54,561 bases of DNA, from positions 82,372 to 136,932 of the forward strand of contig MNCI01022695.1 of assembly GCA_015680685.1 (NCBI GenBank), in the 5' to 3' direction. This DNA comes from Gnetum montanum. Lineage: Eukaryota; Streptophyta; Gnetopsida; Gnetales; Gnetaceae. The first letter of the stretch is position 1, and every line of letters starts with the position of its first letter. The notes beneath the pieces were generated by a model. The model did no database searches, was not told the DNA's origin, and saw only the letters and a program-made list of their open reading frames with translations. A program made the translations under genes and the position numbers. Positions 32,786 through 43,000 of this stretch are shown here, piece after piece.

Positions 32786-33721
32786 AAAATGTGCAACACG
32801 TGTCAATGTTACACAAACCTTATACACGTGTCGCCTACAGAATTATACACGACTTAGATAACATGGCCCTTTCAATGATGGGGACTAGACATTATAGGGC
32901 CTATCACACCGAAATCTTCTGCAGGTCATAGCTTCATAATCACTGCTACTGAGTATTTCACGATGTGGGTAGAAGCTATTCCTCTGCGGAAGATCACGTC
33001 TCAACAGATCTGTCATTTCATTCTAGATAACATTGTAACCAGATTTGGCCTCCTGATGACTATTGTGACCAATAACGGGCCATAATTTAGCAGTACAGAA
33101 ACCAAATCCTTTTGTGATAGCCTTGGCATCAAACAATCTTTTTCCTTGCCCTATTACCTGCAAGTGAATGGTCAAGCTGAAGCCACAAATAAAGTCATTA
33201 TCAACCTGCTCAAGAAAATGCTCGATAGCAACAAGAGATGGTGGCATGAAAAGATCCTCTATGTGCTATGGGCGTATCACACTACATGTAGAATGGCTAC
33301 AGACAACATGCCCTATAGCCTATTCTATGGATCTGAGGTGGTGCTTCCCCTTGAATTACAGGTTCCGTCTCTGGGAATGGTCCTCTCCACGATTATAAAT
33401 GAGGCTCAACACACCAAGTCTCGAATCATGGATTTGGATTCAGTCGAGGAGAAGCGAATAAAAATGCTTGATACCATCGAAAAGTATCAAGATAAGCAGA
33501 GGCAAAAGCATCGTCATAATCCTCAACAACGTTTGATCAAGAAGGAAGATTTAGGTCTCAAGGCCATTCGTGAACCAGTAGGCAAATTCTCTGCAAACTG
33601 GGAGGGCCCTTTCTTAGTCGCTGATGTGTATGGCAACGAAGCATTCAAGCTAACAGATAGCAACGACAACGAGTTACCGAATCCTGTGAATCATATATAT
33701 CTGAAGCAGTACTACATCTAG
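32786..33721 (+). pseudogene. T1 integrase, C-terminal piece (DDE core)
   Basis: After the LINE the zinc finger resumes (MCNTCQC) and the core follows: WGLDIIGPITPKSS, FIITATEYFTMWVEAIPL, RFGLLMTIVTNNGP, VNGQAEATNK. The last part is open from 33146 to TAG 33719 (KFSANWEGPFLVADVYGN, NHIYLKQYYI). The second catalytic Asp, normally in the TDNG motif, is Asn here (TNNG). TGA and TAG codons interrupt the first part, including CAATGA where PFYKWG is usual. No chromodomain is present, as in Tat elements. The tandem array starts about 25 bp downstream. Confidence 0.9.
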
Positions 33722-33744
33722 TTGCGTCTCCAGTGTTAACATCT

Positions 33745-34262
33745 GGTATGGCAACAATCGTCTGCTATGATGCTAAACTGGCAACAACCGTCCACTATGA
33801 CATAAAACTGGCATTCCTTTCACGCGTCCCCCATGATGCTAAACTAACACTAATCATTCGCCACGACACGAAACTGGCAAGTTGCAACCGTCCGCTACGA
33901 CGTAAAACTGGCTATGTTGTACAGGTCTGCCAAGATGAAAAACTGGCATGTTTTGCACGCGTCCGCCATGACGCTAAATTGGCACTAGCTGTCCACCATG
34001 ACACAAAACTGGCATAGGTAAGTAGCCGTCTGCTGAGACGTTAAACCAGCATAGACTTGTCCCTGGGTCACGACACAAAACTGACACCCACAACATGGTC
34101 TGCTGAGACCATAAATCAGCTTTGCCACCATCTGCTACGACATAAAACTAGCATTTCTCGGTCCGCCCAGACTTTAAACTGGGACCATGATCTGCTGAGA
34201 CTTAAAACCAGCAACGACAGTCTACCAGGACTTAAAACTAGAACTTACAGACTGCCATCATG
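33745..34262 (+). repeat. T1 3'-UTR tandem array, ~15 diverged units of 29-37 bp
   Basis: Units centre on (T/C)CYGCYA(T/C)GAC followed by TAAAACTGGCA. Spacer lengths between cores vary. It starts right after the integrase stop and ends before the purine tract. Ogre/Tat elements are known for such hypervariable 3'-UTR arrays that can seed satellites. The core is shared with the 18957-19172 array in the same orientation. Confidence 0.8.
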
Positions 34263-34303
34263 CAAATCAAGCGAGCATAATCATCTCTGTGCAACTGTAA
34301 AAC

Positions 34304-34315
34304 AAATGGGTGGGA
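34304..34315 (+). promoter_or_regulatory. T1 polypurine tract
   Basis: AAATGGGTGGGA lies immediately before the LTR start TGTTGGG at 34316. It would prime plus-strand synthesis. Confidence 0.7.
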
Positions 34316-36995
34316 TGTTGGGACAGCCCTAACATCGCTAACTCACCGGCATTCTACTGATCCCTCGGATGTGCTGAAGGGCATACTACTGACCCCTTGG
34401 AGATACCGTCGCTGCACCCATTTCAGGGGTGGTACCTCTGAGAGGTTAGTTTTGCCGTTCGGAGCCCCAAAGGAGTTCTCATCAACTACGACCTTGGGGA
34501 CCTCTACGCATCATCACTATCAGGCTCTGGCTTGACAGATTCACCTAGCTGGTTCTTTGCATAACCAGTCAGGTGTGCCGAGTCTGATGTTCTTTGGCGA
34601 CAATATGTTGGGCTGAGTGTCAATGTTGAAGACTCTAGCCTCATGCTACAGTTCCTCCTTCATAGCCCGCTCACTCTGTCTCGCCCCAAACGGTACTTGT
34701 TTCAACAACCTCTCTGGTGATTCGCGCGAGCAATGGTATCCTCTGTTTTCTTCTTTGGTTGCAGGTTACTTGTTACGAGGATATCGTTTAAAGGTGCGTT
34801 CATCTGAGTGGTGTAATACCGACAACGTTTTGAGATGGCTGCTTAAGTTAACCTGTCCACTCAGGGGCACATCCCTGTGTTCCGCATAATCCTACATTTG
34901 GCCTTTACTTCCCCTCCTTAGCCATTCCATTTGTTTTCCCTTATGCAAAACGTGAAAACACTTTCCGCATCTGCATTACAATCAAGTCCATAAAATCGGC
35001 ATAACGTAACTCGCCTAGTGGACGTCAAAAAAAAGGGTGGGTCAGCAAAATGGGTGAAACACATCTCACCTAGGCTGTGCAGACGCAACACAATTCGTCT
35101 ACGCAACCCCCTTTGACACAAAAATAACAGCATAACTCTATGCAAACGTAATTGCAGGAGAAAGCCTAATTGCTTATGCATGAAAAAGCTATACCCACTC
35201 ATTTGAGTCTTCCCCAAACCTCATTTGAGTCTTCCCCGAACCTGTTTCCTCCCATACAATTTTATCTCCCGTTTCCCTCATTTCTGTAGGATGATACTTG
35301 AGTACCTGTTGATAAACGCTGTTGGTACTTTCACCCATCCAGTGTTTTGTATTCTTTGTCAACATCTTTCAGGCAAGCCCTCTAACCGTCAAAAAAAGGG
35401 GCCATTGAAACACCATGGAAATTGCGAGTCGGCCTAAGGCGAAGATTCACGATTTGGGCGAAAGTTCACGACGAATTCCAGAAGGCAAAGCAAGGCAAAG
35501 AGGCGCGCAGCATCAAGTCTCCAAGTTCCTTACAGATTTCAATCTTACTATGTTTTCTGTCTTTACGCTACATTACACAACATAGCGTAGTGATGCTTAG
35601 CATAACTCTATTTAACATAGCCTGATATTAGAAGGTAACTTACTTCGGTAGATTTGATGAAGTTCAAGGCCTAAGCAGCGTAATATGCGACTTGTCGTAT
35701 ATTCTGCTAAGTCTTTTGTCCAGGGTTGGGTTTACGCTCCGTTATGCAAAGCAGCGTAACGAGCTTCAAAAATAGAAAAATCAAGGTCAAAGTCCAAAGA
35801 AGCATAGTAGATCGGCTTCTTTCTTTTTGTAGATTGGTCGCTTTACGCTCATTACGCTACGAAGCATACATCAACGTAATTCATTGTCAAGTTGATCATT
35901 TTCACGCTTTATTACGGTTTGCGATGTAAATGAGCATAAAACAGCTTGAATCAACTATTTCCATTCTTTGTTACGCTCTGTCATGCGATGCAGCGTAAAG
36001 AAGCGTAAGGCAGCCTGAGACCAGCTAAGACAATGACAAACATGCACCTGTTATCCACACGCACAATACGCGGATGAGCGTATTGTGCGTAATCACAAGG
36101 CAACTTTAGCAAAAGCAGTCAACAACATACCTTGCCCAGAAATGTAACGCGACATAGTCAGTTTCAATATAAAGTTGGTTAAGTCAACGGTATTTTGAAG
36201 GTTCGAGACACGTGTCATCAGGGCCGTGCCTTTTCCACATGTTGTCGAACCTATAAATACTCTAGTTGACGAAGAAACAAAGAGGGGGGGCTTCTTCGAC
36301 TTTTGGCGGTTATCACATTTGAGCAGAGACAGGAGACATCTTTGAGCATTGACAGCAGGAGTGATCAGTCCTTTGGCGAAAAATATAGTTCTCTCTCCAT
36401 TGGTGATCATTGGCAGTTTGAGTAGAGACTACTGAAGGTAAAGAGAATAGATCAGAGATTGAGAGATCATCTGGTGCAGTTGGCAAGATCTATTGATCAG
36501 AAACAGTTGATCGATAGACATCCAGGCTTGACCTTCCTTGCATCCTACCTTTGGCTTACGAGGTAGACCGAGCTTCATTCTATACTCCTTGTTGAACAGT
36601 TTTCTTGTTATTTTGTGTATGGTTCGCACAAGATAAGTGGAGCTTTTCCATTGGTGTATACGATATACTCAATTTTTGGGTCAAAGCATAGATCTGGGAA
36701 TTTTGCATTGTTTTTAAAATCTGATCCTTCTTGTCGTGTTAACGTTGTCGTTATTGCAATTTATCTACATCATTTTCTACTCCTTTTGCGATTCATCGAA
36801 TCAAATTGTCCCACGAAATATTTATAATATTCATCAATTTATTGATTGAGTAAGTCCCTGTTTGATCGACAAGACCGTTCAGGGCACTGCAGATTCATTT
36901 TCTCCAGCACAGCCCTCGCACGGATCCGTGGTAAAGACTGTGTACATGGATTTTTGTTTGGTATTTTCCAGCTACCAACATTTTCCGTCGTTACA
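34316..36995 (+). repeat. T1 3' LTR (~2680 bp)
   Basis: It starts TGTTGGGACAGCC and ends CCGTCGTTACA just before the CATAA flank. The TATA box CTATAAATAC is at 36251-36260, giving a long U3 (about 1.9 kb) and about 0.7 kb of R-U5. No partner LTR is found at the left. U3 contains a cluster of palindromes (35563-36088). The size fits Tat/Ogre-type LTRs, which are long. Confidence 0.75.
35563..36088. repeat. Palindrome cluster in T1 U3 (TTACGCT...AGCGTAA)
   Basis: Inverted pairs: TACGCT/AGCGTA at 35564-35589; TTACGCT 35732-35738 with AGCGTAA 35753-35759; TTACGCT 35971-35977 with AGCGTAA 35992-35998. Single copies lie at 35677, 35843, 35852 and 36002. The strongest is GCACAATACGC (36061-36071) with its exact complement at 36078-36088 and a 6-base loop. 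They sit 160-690 bp upstream of the TATA box. Confidence 0.85.
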
Positions 36996-37198
36996 CATAA
37001 TATTTTAATATGAGATATATTATAAAAAATACAAAAATTAACAAAACATAAATAATGCTGTAAGCATTGATGAAATTTGATAATATTAAAAAAAATAAAG
37101 AAAAAATCCAAGAGGGTTATAAAAGCTAACTTTATAGACCAAAAGTAAAATCATAGTTTCTTATCTACATGGATGTGAAATGCTCATAATATCCAAGA
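36996..37198. repeat. Right copy of ~203-bp direct repeat flanking T1
   Basis: Nearly identical to 18503-18706. It starts directly at the T1 LTR end with CATAA and, beyond CCAAGA at 37198, continues into GATTATTTAC rather than T1 sequence. Confidence 0.9.
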
Positions 37199-37293
37199 GA
37201 TTATTTACTACTACATATATCTAATAATGTTAGAAAAGCTATTAAATTAAGTTATGATAAAGAATATAGCCTCCATTCAAAATGGATCATTAT

Positions 37294-39450
37294 TCTCCGC
37301 AACAAACAGGATTTGTTCTTGGTAGATATATTTTAGATAATGTAGTTGCAGCTTGGGAAGGTCTCAAGTGGGTCAAGGATGATGGTCAAGATATTCTCCT
37401 AGTGAAACTTGATTACGCCAAGGCATATGACAACATTAAGTGGGATTTTATCTTGTAGACCATGACCAAACTTGGTTTTGGACCTATGTTCATGCATATG
37501 GTAAAATGCTTATTCTCAGACGCTACCGCAAGAGTAGCCACTACCTTTGGCATTACCTCTCCCTTTCCAATACATAGGTCTGTGCGGCAAGGTTGTCCTC
37601 TTGCTCCCTATCTCTTTATCATCGCTGCAAAATTTCTTTGTCATTAGATTAACCAAGATATTCAAACTAAAGTTCTCACTGGGGTCTGCCTTTCTTCCTC
37701 TCAACAACAGCTTCTCAATATGCACTTTGTCGATGACTCTTTTTTTCTAGTTTAAAACACAGCTGCAAATTTGCACCACCTCATATCAAGGGTGGAGAAA
37801 TATTGCACACTCTCAGGCTCCAATATAAATTGGAATAAATCCTCTGTTTATAGCTTTATGGGCAATTACAACCATGTGACCAACTATAATTGGAAGCAGC
37901 TTCAGGATCAAGACATTGCTAAGATTCTAGGAACTCCTTTCCGTTTTAGAGGTTCACCCTCATTCTCTGGGAGCAGGTTATTTATCGGATCCAAAAGAAA
38001 CTTGATAAATGGAAGACTAAACCCCTCACTCTAGCAGGTAAATACCTTGTATGTAAGTCCATATGTGCATCAACCCATGTGTACTACTCTTCGTGTTGGG
38101 CCCCCTCCCAAGCTACCTACCAAAAGCTTGAACGGCTATTCCATGACTTTATGTGGTCCTGCAAAGATTCTCAGAAAAGATTTCATCGAGTCACTTGGAA
38201 TATTGTTACTCTTCTCAAGAATAAGGGTGGCTTAGGTCTTTTGAATTCCTATAAGCAGGGAATTACCCTGGTTGCTAAGTGGTTGGCACAATATTTAGAT
38301 GCCTTAGATATTATTGGGACCCTCCTCCAATTAAGGCTTCATCAAGAATATCCTAAAAAAAAGCCCTTCTGGAAAGGCATCCATTTTGTCAATTGGATAT
38401 TTCCCCCCTCACTATCATTCTTCCTGGATCTCATGTTTTCAAAAGCATCTGGAGGGCCTGGCAAATTCTACATAGTCATATAGATTGGACTAACGTCAAG
38501 ATCAATCCTACTATCCTCTCTAGATTGTGTCCGTGGTGGTTACCTCTATCACCTGCTCCCCTTGCCACCACAAATGCTAAGGTAGCTACCTCATGGTATC
38601 GAAAGGATGTCATCTCCTTAAATTATCTTAAGATGGCTGGTCATTGGATTTCAGGGTCGAGTTCAACAAATTTGTATGGGGAGTCGGTGGCAATGAACCA
38701 TTGCCTAATCAAGATTTACTCCTTTCTCCAAGGTCATTGGTAGCTTGATGTCATAGTGCAAAGCCCTTTTCATGGCCTTCAATGGCTTAATGGGGTTAAA
38801 CTCTTACCCTACCGGCCATCTATCTCCTTTCATCTTATGCACAACCCATCCAAGGTCATTCAATGCTGCAATAAGTATTGGCATAAACAAGAGTCAGTAA
38901 CATTTTGGATTCCTCTCTTCCAACATATTTGGAAACTTCCAACCCTCCCCAAAATTAAGTAGTTCCTCTGGTGTCTCCTCCACCATGGTCTACCTATTGG
39001 TAAACATTTAGAATATCTAGGGATTCTCAATCCCAATTGCCCTCTTTGTGGTGGTCAAGATGACTTTGTCCATGTGTTTTGGCATTGTCCCTTTGCTCAG
39101 CATGTGTGGGAGTGTGCTGTCATAGTTTTTCCTTCATACAAGCTATCTCAATAGGATGCCATATTCAGCTTTTTGAACATTGCTTCTGTTAACCTCAAGT
39201 TTTTGTGGAAAGTTATTAGGCCTATTATTTTATATTATATTTGGAAGAGCAGATGCAATGTTATATTTCAAAGGATTGATTATTCTAATAAATGTTTGCT
39301 CACCAAGTTGGAGAAGTTGCAGATCTATCACCTCATTCATTTCCAACTCACATCTCAAGCATCAAAGTTCAATCTGGATAATCATCAATTAGTTCATCTT
39401 TTGCAGCCATTGGAAAGACATGAGCATTCTAGTAACACTCATCATCTGTA
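37294..39450 (+). pseudogene. LINE L2 ORF2 fragment: RT and zf-RVT
   Basis: RT blocks: QTGFVLGRYILDNVVAAWEG, LVKLDYAKAYDNIKWDF, VRQGCPLAPYLFIIAAKF, then FVDD at 37726-37737. The zinc-binding domain is at about 38960-39110 (FLWCLLHHGLP, CPLCGGQDDFVHVFWHCPFA). Stops at TAG 37456 and elsewhere and several frameshifts make it inactive. About 300 bases of 3' UTR follow. The Y/FVDD variant and LPIGKHL wording differ from the GC-rich LINE. Confidence 0.85.
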
Positions 39451-39768
39451 ATATCTGCAAGGAAGCTTCCCCTTTCTATTGAGTGGAGTCATTATTGGAA
39501 CTCTCTCTATCATTAATTGAGTGCTCTTTGCCTCATCTAATTCTATGTCATTCTATCTGGTAACGAGTGAATTTGTGTGGATGTTTGATACTGCCCCAAC
39601 TCAGGTTTCCTCCTTAAATACTTGTTCATTTATATGGTTGTTCTCAAGTCTCATTTCCAGTGCTCCCAGCTTCCCCTTCCCCTCATACCTATAACTTATT
39701 TAGGTTCCTATAATTGATACACTTTTAATATCAATAGAACTTCTTTTCAGGGTTCGACATCCCCCCCC
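37294..39768 (+). mobile_element. 5'-truncated L1-type LINE (L2) with perfect 14-bp TSD
   Basis: AAATGGATCATTAT occurs at 37280-37293 and 39769-39782, bracketing LINE sequence exactly. The insert begins inside RT (SPQQTGFVLGRYILDN), so about two thirds of the element was lost at integration. It then covers RT, connection and zf-RVT. The 3' end is a C8 run (39761-39768) rather than a long A tail. It is AT-richer than LINE L1 and a different subfamily. Confidence 0.85.
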
Positions 39769-39782
39769 AAATGGATCATTAT

Positions 39783-40790
39783 ACAACTTTGTCAGAACCT
39801 CCTTTCAAAAGGAAGCACCTTCTCAGTAGGATTCTTGTATATGATAATTTTTTGTCAATAGCATATATTGGGACTTATTGATAAGCTCTTCTCAATTATT
39901 CTACTTCTTTTCTAGCAATTTTAAATTGCTTATTCATATTAATTTTATAAGATTTATCAAAGCTACAAGTACTATAATCATTAATTTTTATATCAACTTG
40001 ATTAATGCATTGAACAATAGTTTGCATATTTGAATCTGAGTTGAATGTATCTTCTCCAAAAAATTTCAATATGTAAACAAAAATTTTTATTATCACTATT
40101 TCATATTTTCTTTAGTAATATAATGTGTGAAGGAAATTTTTTTTAAAAAAAATCTATCAAATTTTTTCCATGGGCACTTGAATGTATAATGATTGACATT
40201 GAAAATGAAACAAGGAATTTGCCTATTATTCTTTCTATCACCTTTAGAAAATCTTTTTCTATAGAATCTTCTACCTAGTTTTTCTCCTCTTGTTATTCTG
40301 CAGCTTTTACAATAGAAATATGTTTGTTTAGTTTCATCCATTCAAACTATTACGGATGCTTCCAAAAATAGAAAGTTGCACCAAACAATTAATGATTTCT
40401 CTTAACAGTTTTCTTAGGTTGAAGTTCTGAACACATGAGTCGATGAATATATAATATAAACAAATTAATTTCACCAAAAATCATTTCATCAATACTCATA
40501 TTTCTTTAAGTGAGTTCATGCATATGTTGAAGTGAAGAATTATAGAAAAGAATGAACATATCTATGCTTTGTAGTATTACAAGGCTAATTTGTATGCTAC
40601 TTCTCCTACCTTTTTAGGATAAAAAAGGGGCTATGGAAAGTTTTGAATATTTTCCAAATTTTCAGCAACTCCTTGTTGAATTCACCCTTAGCAACACCTA
40701 ATCATCTATTTGTTATTCTTTCTATAGTGCCTTATAATGATCCATCTTTTCTTACGTTCATGTCTTCATGTTTGAAGTAGAGATTGTGAG
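39783..40790 (-). other. AT-rich interval with weak gag-like remnant
   Basis: A minus reading at 40341-40096 contains KLGRRFYRKRFSKGDRKNNR and CFIFNVNHYTFKCPW. This could be a damaged retrotransposon nucleocapsid region (basic stretch plus a broken C..C....H....C knuckle). No RT or LTR accompanies it. The remainder shows nothing recognisable. Confidence 0.25.
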
Positions 40791-40794
40791 TGTG

Positions 40795-41210
40795 CTTTTT
40801 TATGATGATGCATATAGTTTGGTTCTAATTTATGGATTTACATATGATTATAGAATATGAAAAACTTGAATGGTGTTAACCATGCACTTGTGGTTTGTGT
40901 GCTTTGGTAATGATTTGTAAATTTATCTATGATTTGATGATGGTGATGGACTTGAGTGTTGTTAATGTGCTTATGTTCATGATTTGTATGATTTGGTGTT
41001 GATCCAATTATTTATCTAGAATTTGATGATCATAATGAATTTAAGTACTATTAATGCATTAGTGTTGATGGGTTTAACTTTTGTTGATGTACTTGTGTTG
41101 ATGGATTTAAGTGGTGATGATGAGCTTGATGATTTGTATGATCTGATATTGACTTGTTGATCTATCTATGATTAAATAATTATGATAGATTTTAGTATTC
41201 TTAATATACT
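40795..41210. repeat. Decayed minisatellite-like repeat
   Basis: About three to four imperfect units of roughly 80-115 bp share GATTTGTATGAT(T/C)TG, TTATCTATGATTTGATGAT and TT(A/G)AGT.(T/C)T.TTAAT. Examples start near 40910, 40980 and 41128. It borders E2 directly at 41222. Confidence 0.45.
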
Positions 41211-41222
41211 CATGACTAGTAT

Positions 41223-42162
41223 TGATGAGTGATGAGGTACCTCTACACTCAACCATATGAATATGAGTGTTCACACACGATTTGATCAAACTTCACAGAT
41301 GGACTAGTTATGATATCTAGATAGTTACACATTGATTATAGTTTTTTGTGTTCCCATCTGGACTAGTATTCACTTATCATGCATGGTTTAGTCAAGGGTG
41401 AGATGTATGATATGATTTCTAACACTAGGCTACTATTAGAAACAATGGAAAATAATCTTGATTAAGCTAATAAGCAACATAGAATGAAGTCTAAGCTAGC
41501 ATAAGTGTGATGAGCATCCATCCTTAATCATCTGTACACATCTTAGACCTCATGTACTACTTCTGGGATTATGAAGCGCATGTTACTTGAGCACTCCTAC
41601 ATATGCTACTGGGTTACCAAGTAGTTACACTTCAATGTTCGTGATTAAGTTGTACTCATCCTACATTTAATAAATAGGAATAGTAAATGATGGTAAATAA
41701 ATATTAACTAAGAAAATAGTAAATAATAATAACAATTAAACAATTAAAAACTAAGTAAATGTTACAATGATGGAGTAATCTTGATCTTTATTGCAGATCA
41801 TGTGCATGTCCAAGTACATCACACTCGAATAAAGGTTTCGTATAATTACAATCATCACAATGTAGGCATGAACTGGGAAAAGAATTGATAACTAACAAAA
41901 AGATCCTACTCTAACATTGACTGACTCCCTCCTTTTCCTATGCACATAAGTGTGGTATTTATAGGCCTACGTAGAAATCACAATATCATATCCTACACTA
42001 ACATTGACTGACTCGCCCCTTTTCCTATGGACCTAAGTGTGGTATTTATAGGCCTACATAGGAATCACAATATCATGTATTTGATATCATTACCTAAGCC
42101 ATGATATCGTGTACTTGATATCGAGGATTCGATATCGAGGCTTGGCAAAACATGATTTATCA
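41223..42162 (-). repeat. E2 3' LTR, complete (940 bp), with duplicated core promoter
   Basis: It runs from TGATGAGTGATGAGG to CA at 42161-42162. An 87-bp tandem duplication (41904-41990 and 41991-42077) gives two TATA boxes (minus strand, 41956-41963 and 42043-42050). E1 LTRs have only one. U3 also has repeats of GATATCNNGTACTTGATATC type (42075-42140). Confidence 0.85.
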
Positions 42163-42170
42163 TACCCCCA
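42163..42170 (-). promoter_or_regulatory. E2 polypurine tract
   Basis: The minus strand reads TGGGGGTA directly before the LTR, identical to the E1 tract. Confidence 0.7.
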
Positions 42171-42638
42171 CAACTGAATACCAACTCATCCTCAAGTTAG
42201 ACAAAATGAGAACGGGTTCGATTGATTCCATTGGATAGGTATGGGATTATTGACTAACTAGGAATTACTCATGCCGTAGTGTGGAACTAAACAAAATAAA
42301 ATTGGGACATAGACACAAAATTTAAAAAAAATAAAATTTGTTGGAACTCAGGTGGTTCTTGGAAATGGTGGCTCCTCCATGGTTCTCTTCCTCTTATCTT
42401 GTGCTCCAACTTTTCGAAATGGATGTCTCTAAAGGAGTGCTTGGAGCTCTTCTTCTTTAGTTCAAGGATCCTGTACTATTCATGCTGATGATCTAATATT
42501 TGATGGAGTCGGGACCTCCCATGGACATGGCAGTTATGGAAACATTTTATTGGCCTTGACATACCAAGCCACAAATAGCTGTCATTCCTCTTCATAGGCT
42601 CTATCTTCCTTACCATACATCCTTTTCAACCATATCTT

Positions 42639-43000
42639 TCATGCATCAACATTAGGGTGAGTGGATAAGTGAGCAACGTTTAGCCCTATATTGAAAAGAT
42701 TTAGAACTTCCAAAATGGCTTTGGTAGAGAAATCAATAGAAATACCATCAATATCAATGGTGGTGCCTTCTTCATTATTATGCCAAAATTGGTACATCTC
42801 TCCCAGGTACCAATCACCACTTTTAGAGAGAATAGGCCACAATGAGGATCCCTTAAGTTGGTCCCTGACTACTTTAGGAAAAAACTTAGTGAAAGGTCAA
42901 AAGTTAAGTTCCACAATCACAATTGTTGACGTGGACCTTTCATGAATTGTCTAAACAAATTATGGAGACAATGTGAGATGTTGTCCCTGTTTAGGTGCTC
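42639..43000 (-). pseudogene. E2 ORF2 block, unrecognised, conserved with E1
   Basis: 42842-42639 reads MWPILSKSGDWYLGEMYQFW, then NNEEGTTIDIDGISIDFSTK and VLNLFNIG. It aligns over about 65 residues with E1 10680-10480. After HLSTHPNV both read through a stop to YGKED. E2 then jumps to RAYEEE..FVAWYVKAN, which in E1 lies 1.8 kb further on (near 8640-8590). Function unknown; it is an accessory protein remnant or an N-terminal domain of one. Confidence 0.5.

Larger units (their letters stand above)
18707..36995 (+). mobile_element. Tat-lineage Ty3/gypsy composite T1, no 5' LTR or gag found
   Basis: Plus-strand pol (RT, inactive-looking gRH, aRH, integrase) is followed by a tandem-repeat 3' UTR, a purine tract and an LTR with TATA box. 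RT-gRH-aRH-INT is the Tat order. Upstream of pol sit a 27-bp array and an antisense spliced gene instead of gag, protease and 5' LTR. pol is split by LINE L1 at 26485-32785. The first 5 bp of the right flank (CATAA) also start the left repeat, as expected for a target site, but the left border is anomalous. The left part may come from a second, related element. Confidence 0.75.

Noticed and set aside
18960-36090. TTACGC/GCGTAA motifs as replication-origin or telomere-like repeats
   Set aside because: They are dispersed or paired as inverted repeats within a retroelement LTR, not in a tandem telomeric array.
18503-37198. The 203-bp repeats as LTRs of an 18.7-kb element
   Set aside because: They lack TG...CA ends, a purine tract or a primer site; a separate LTR ends exactly where the right copy starts.
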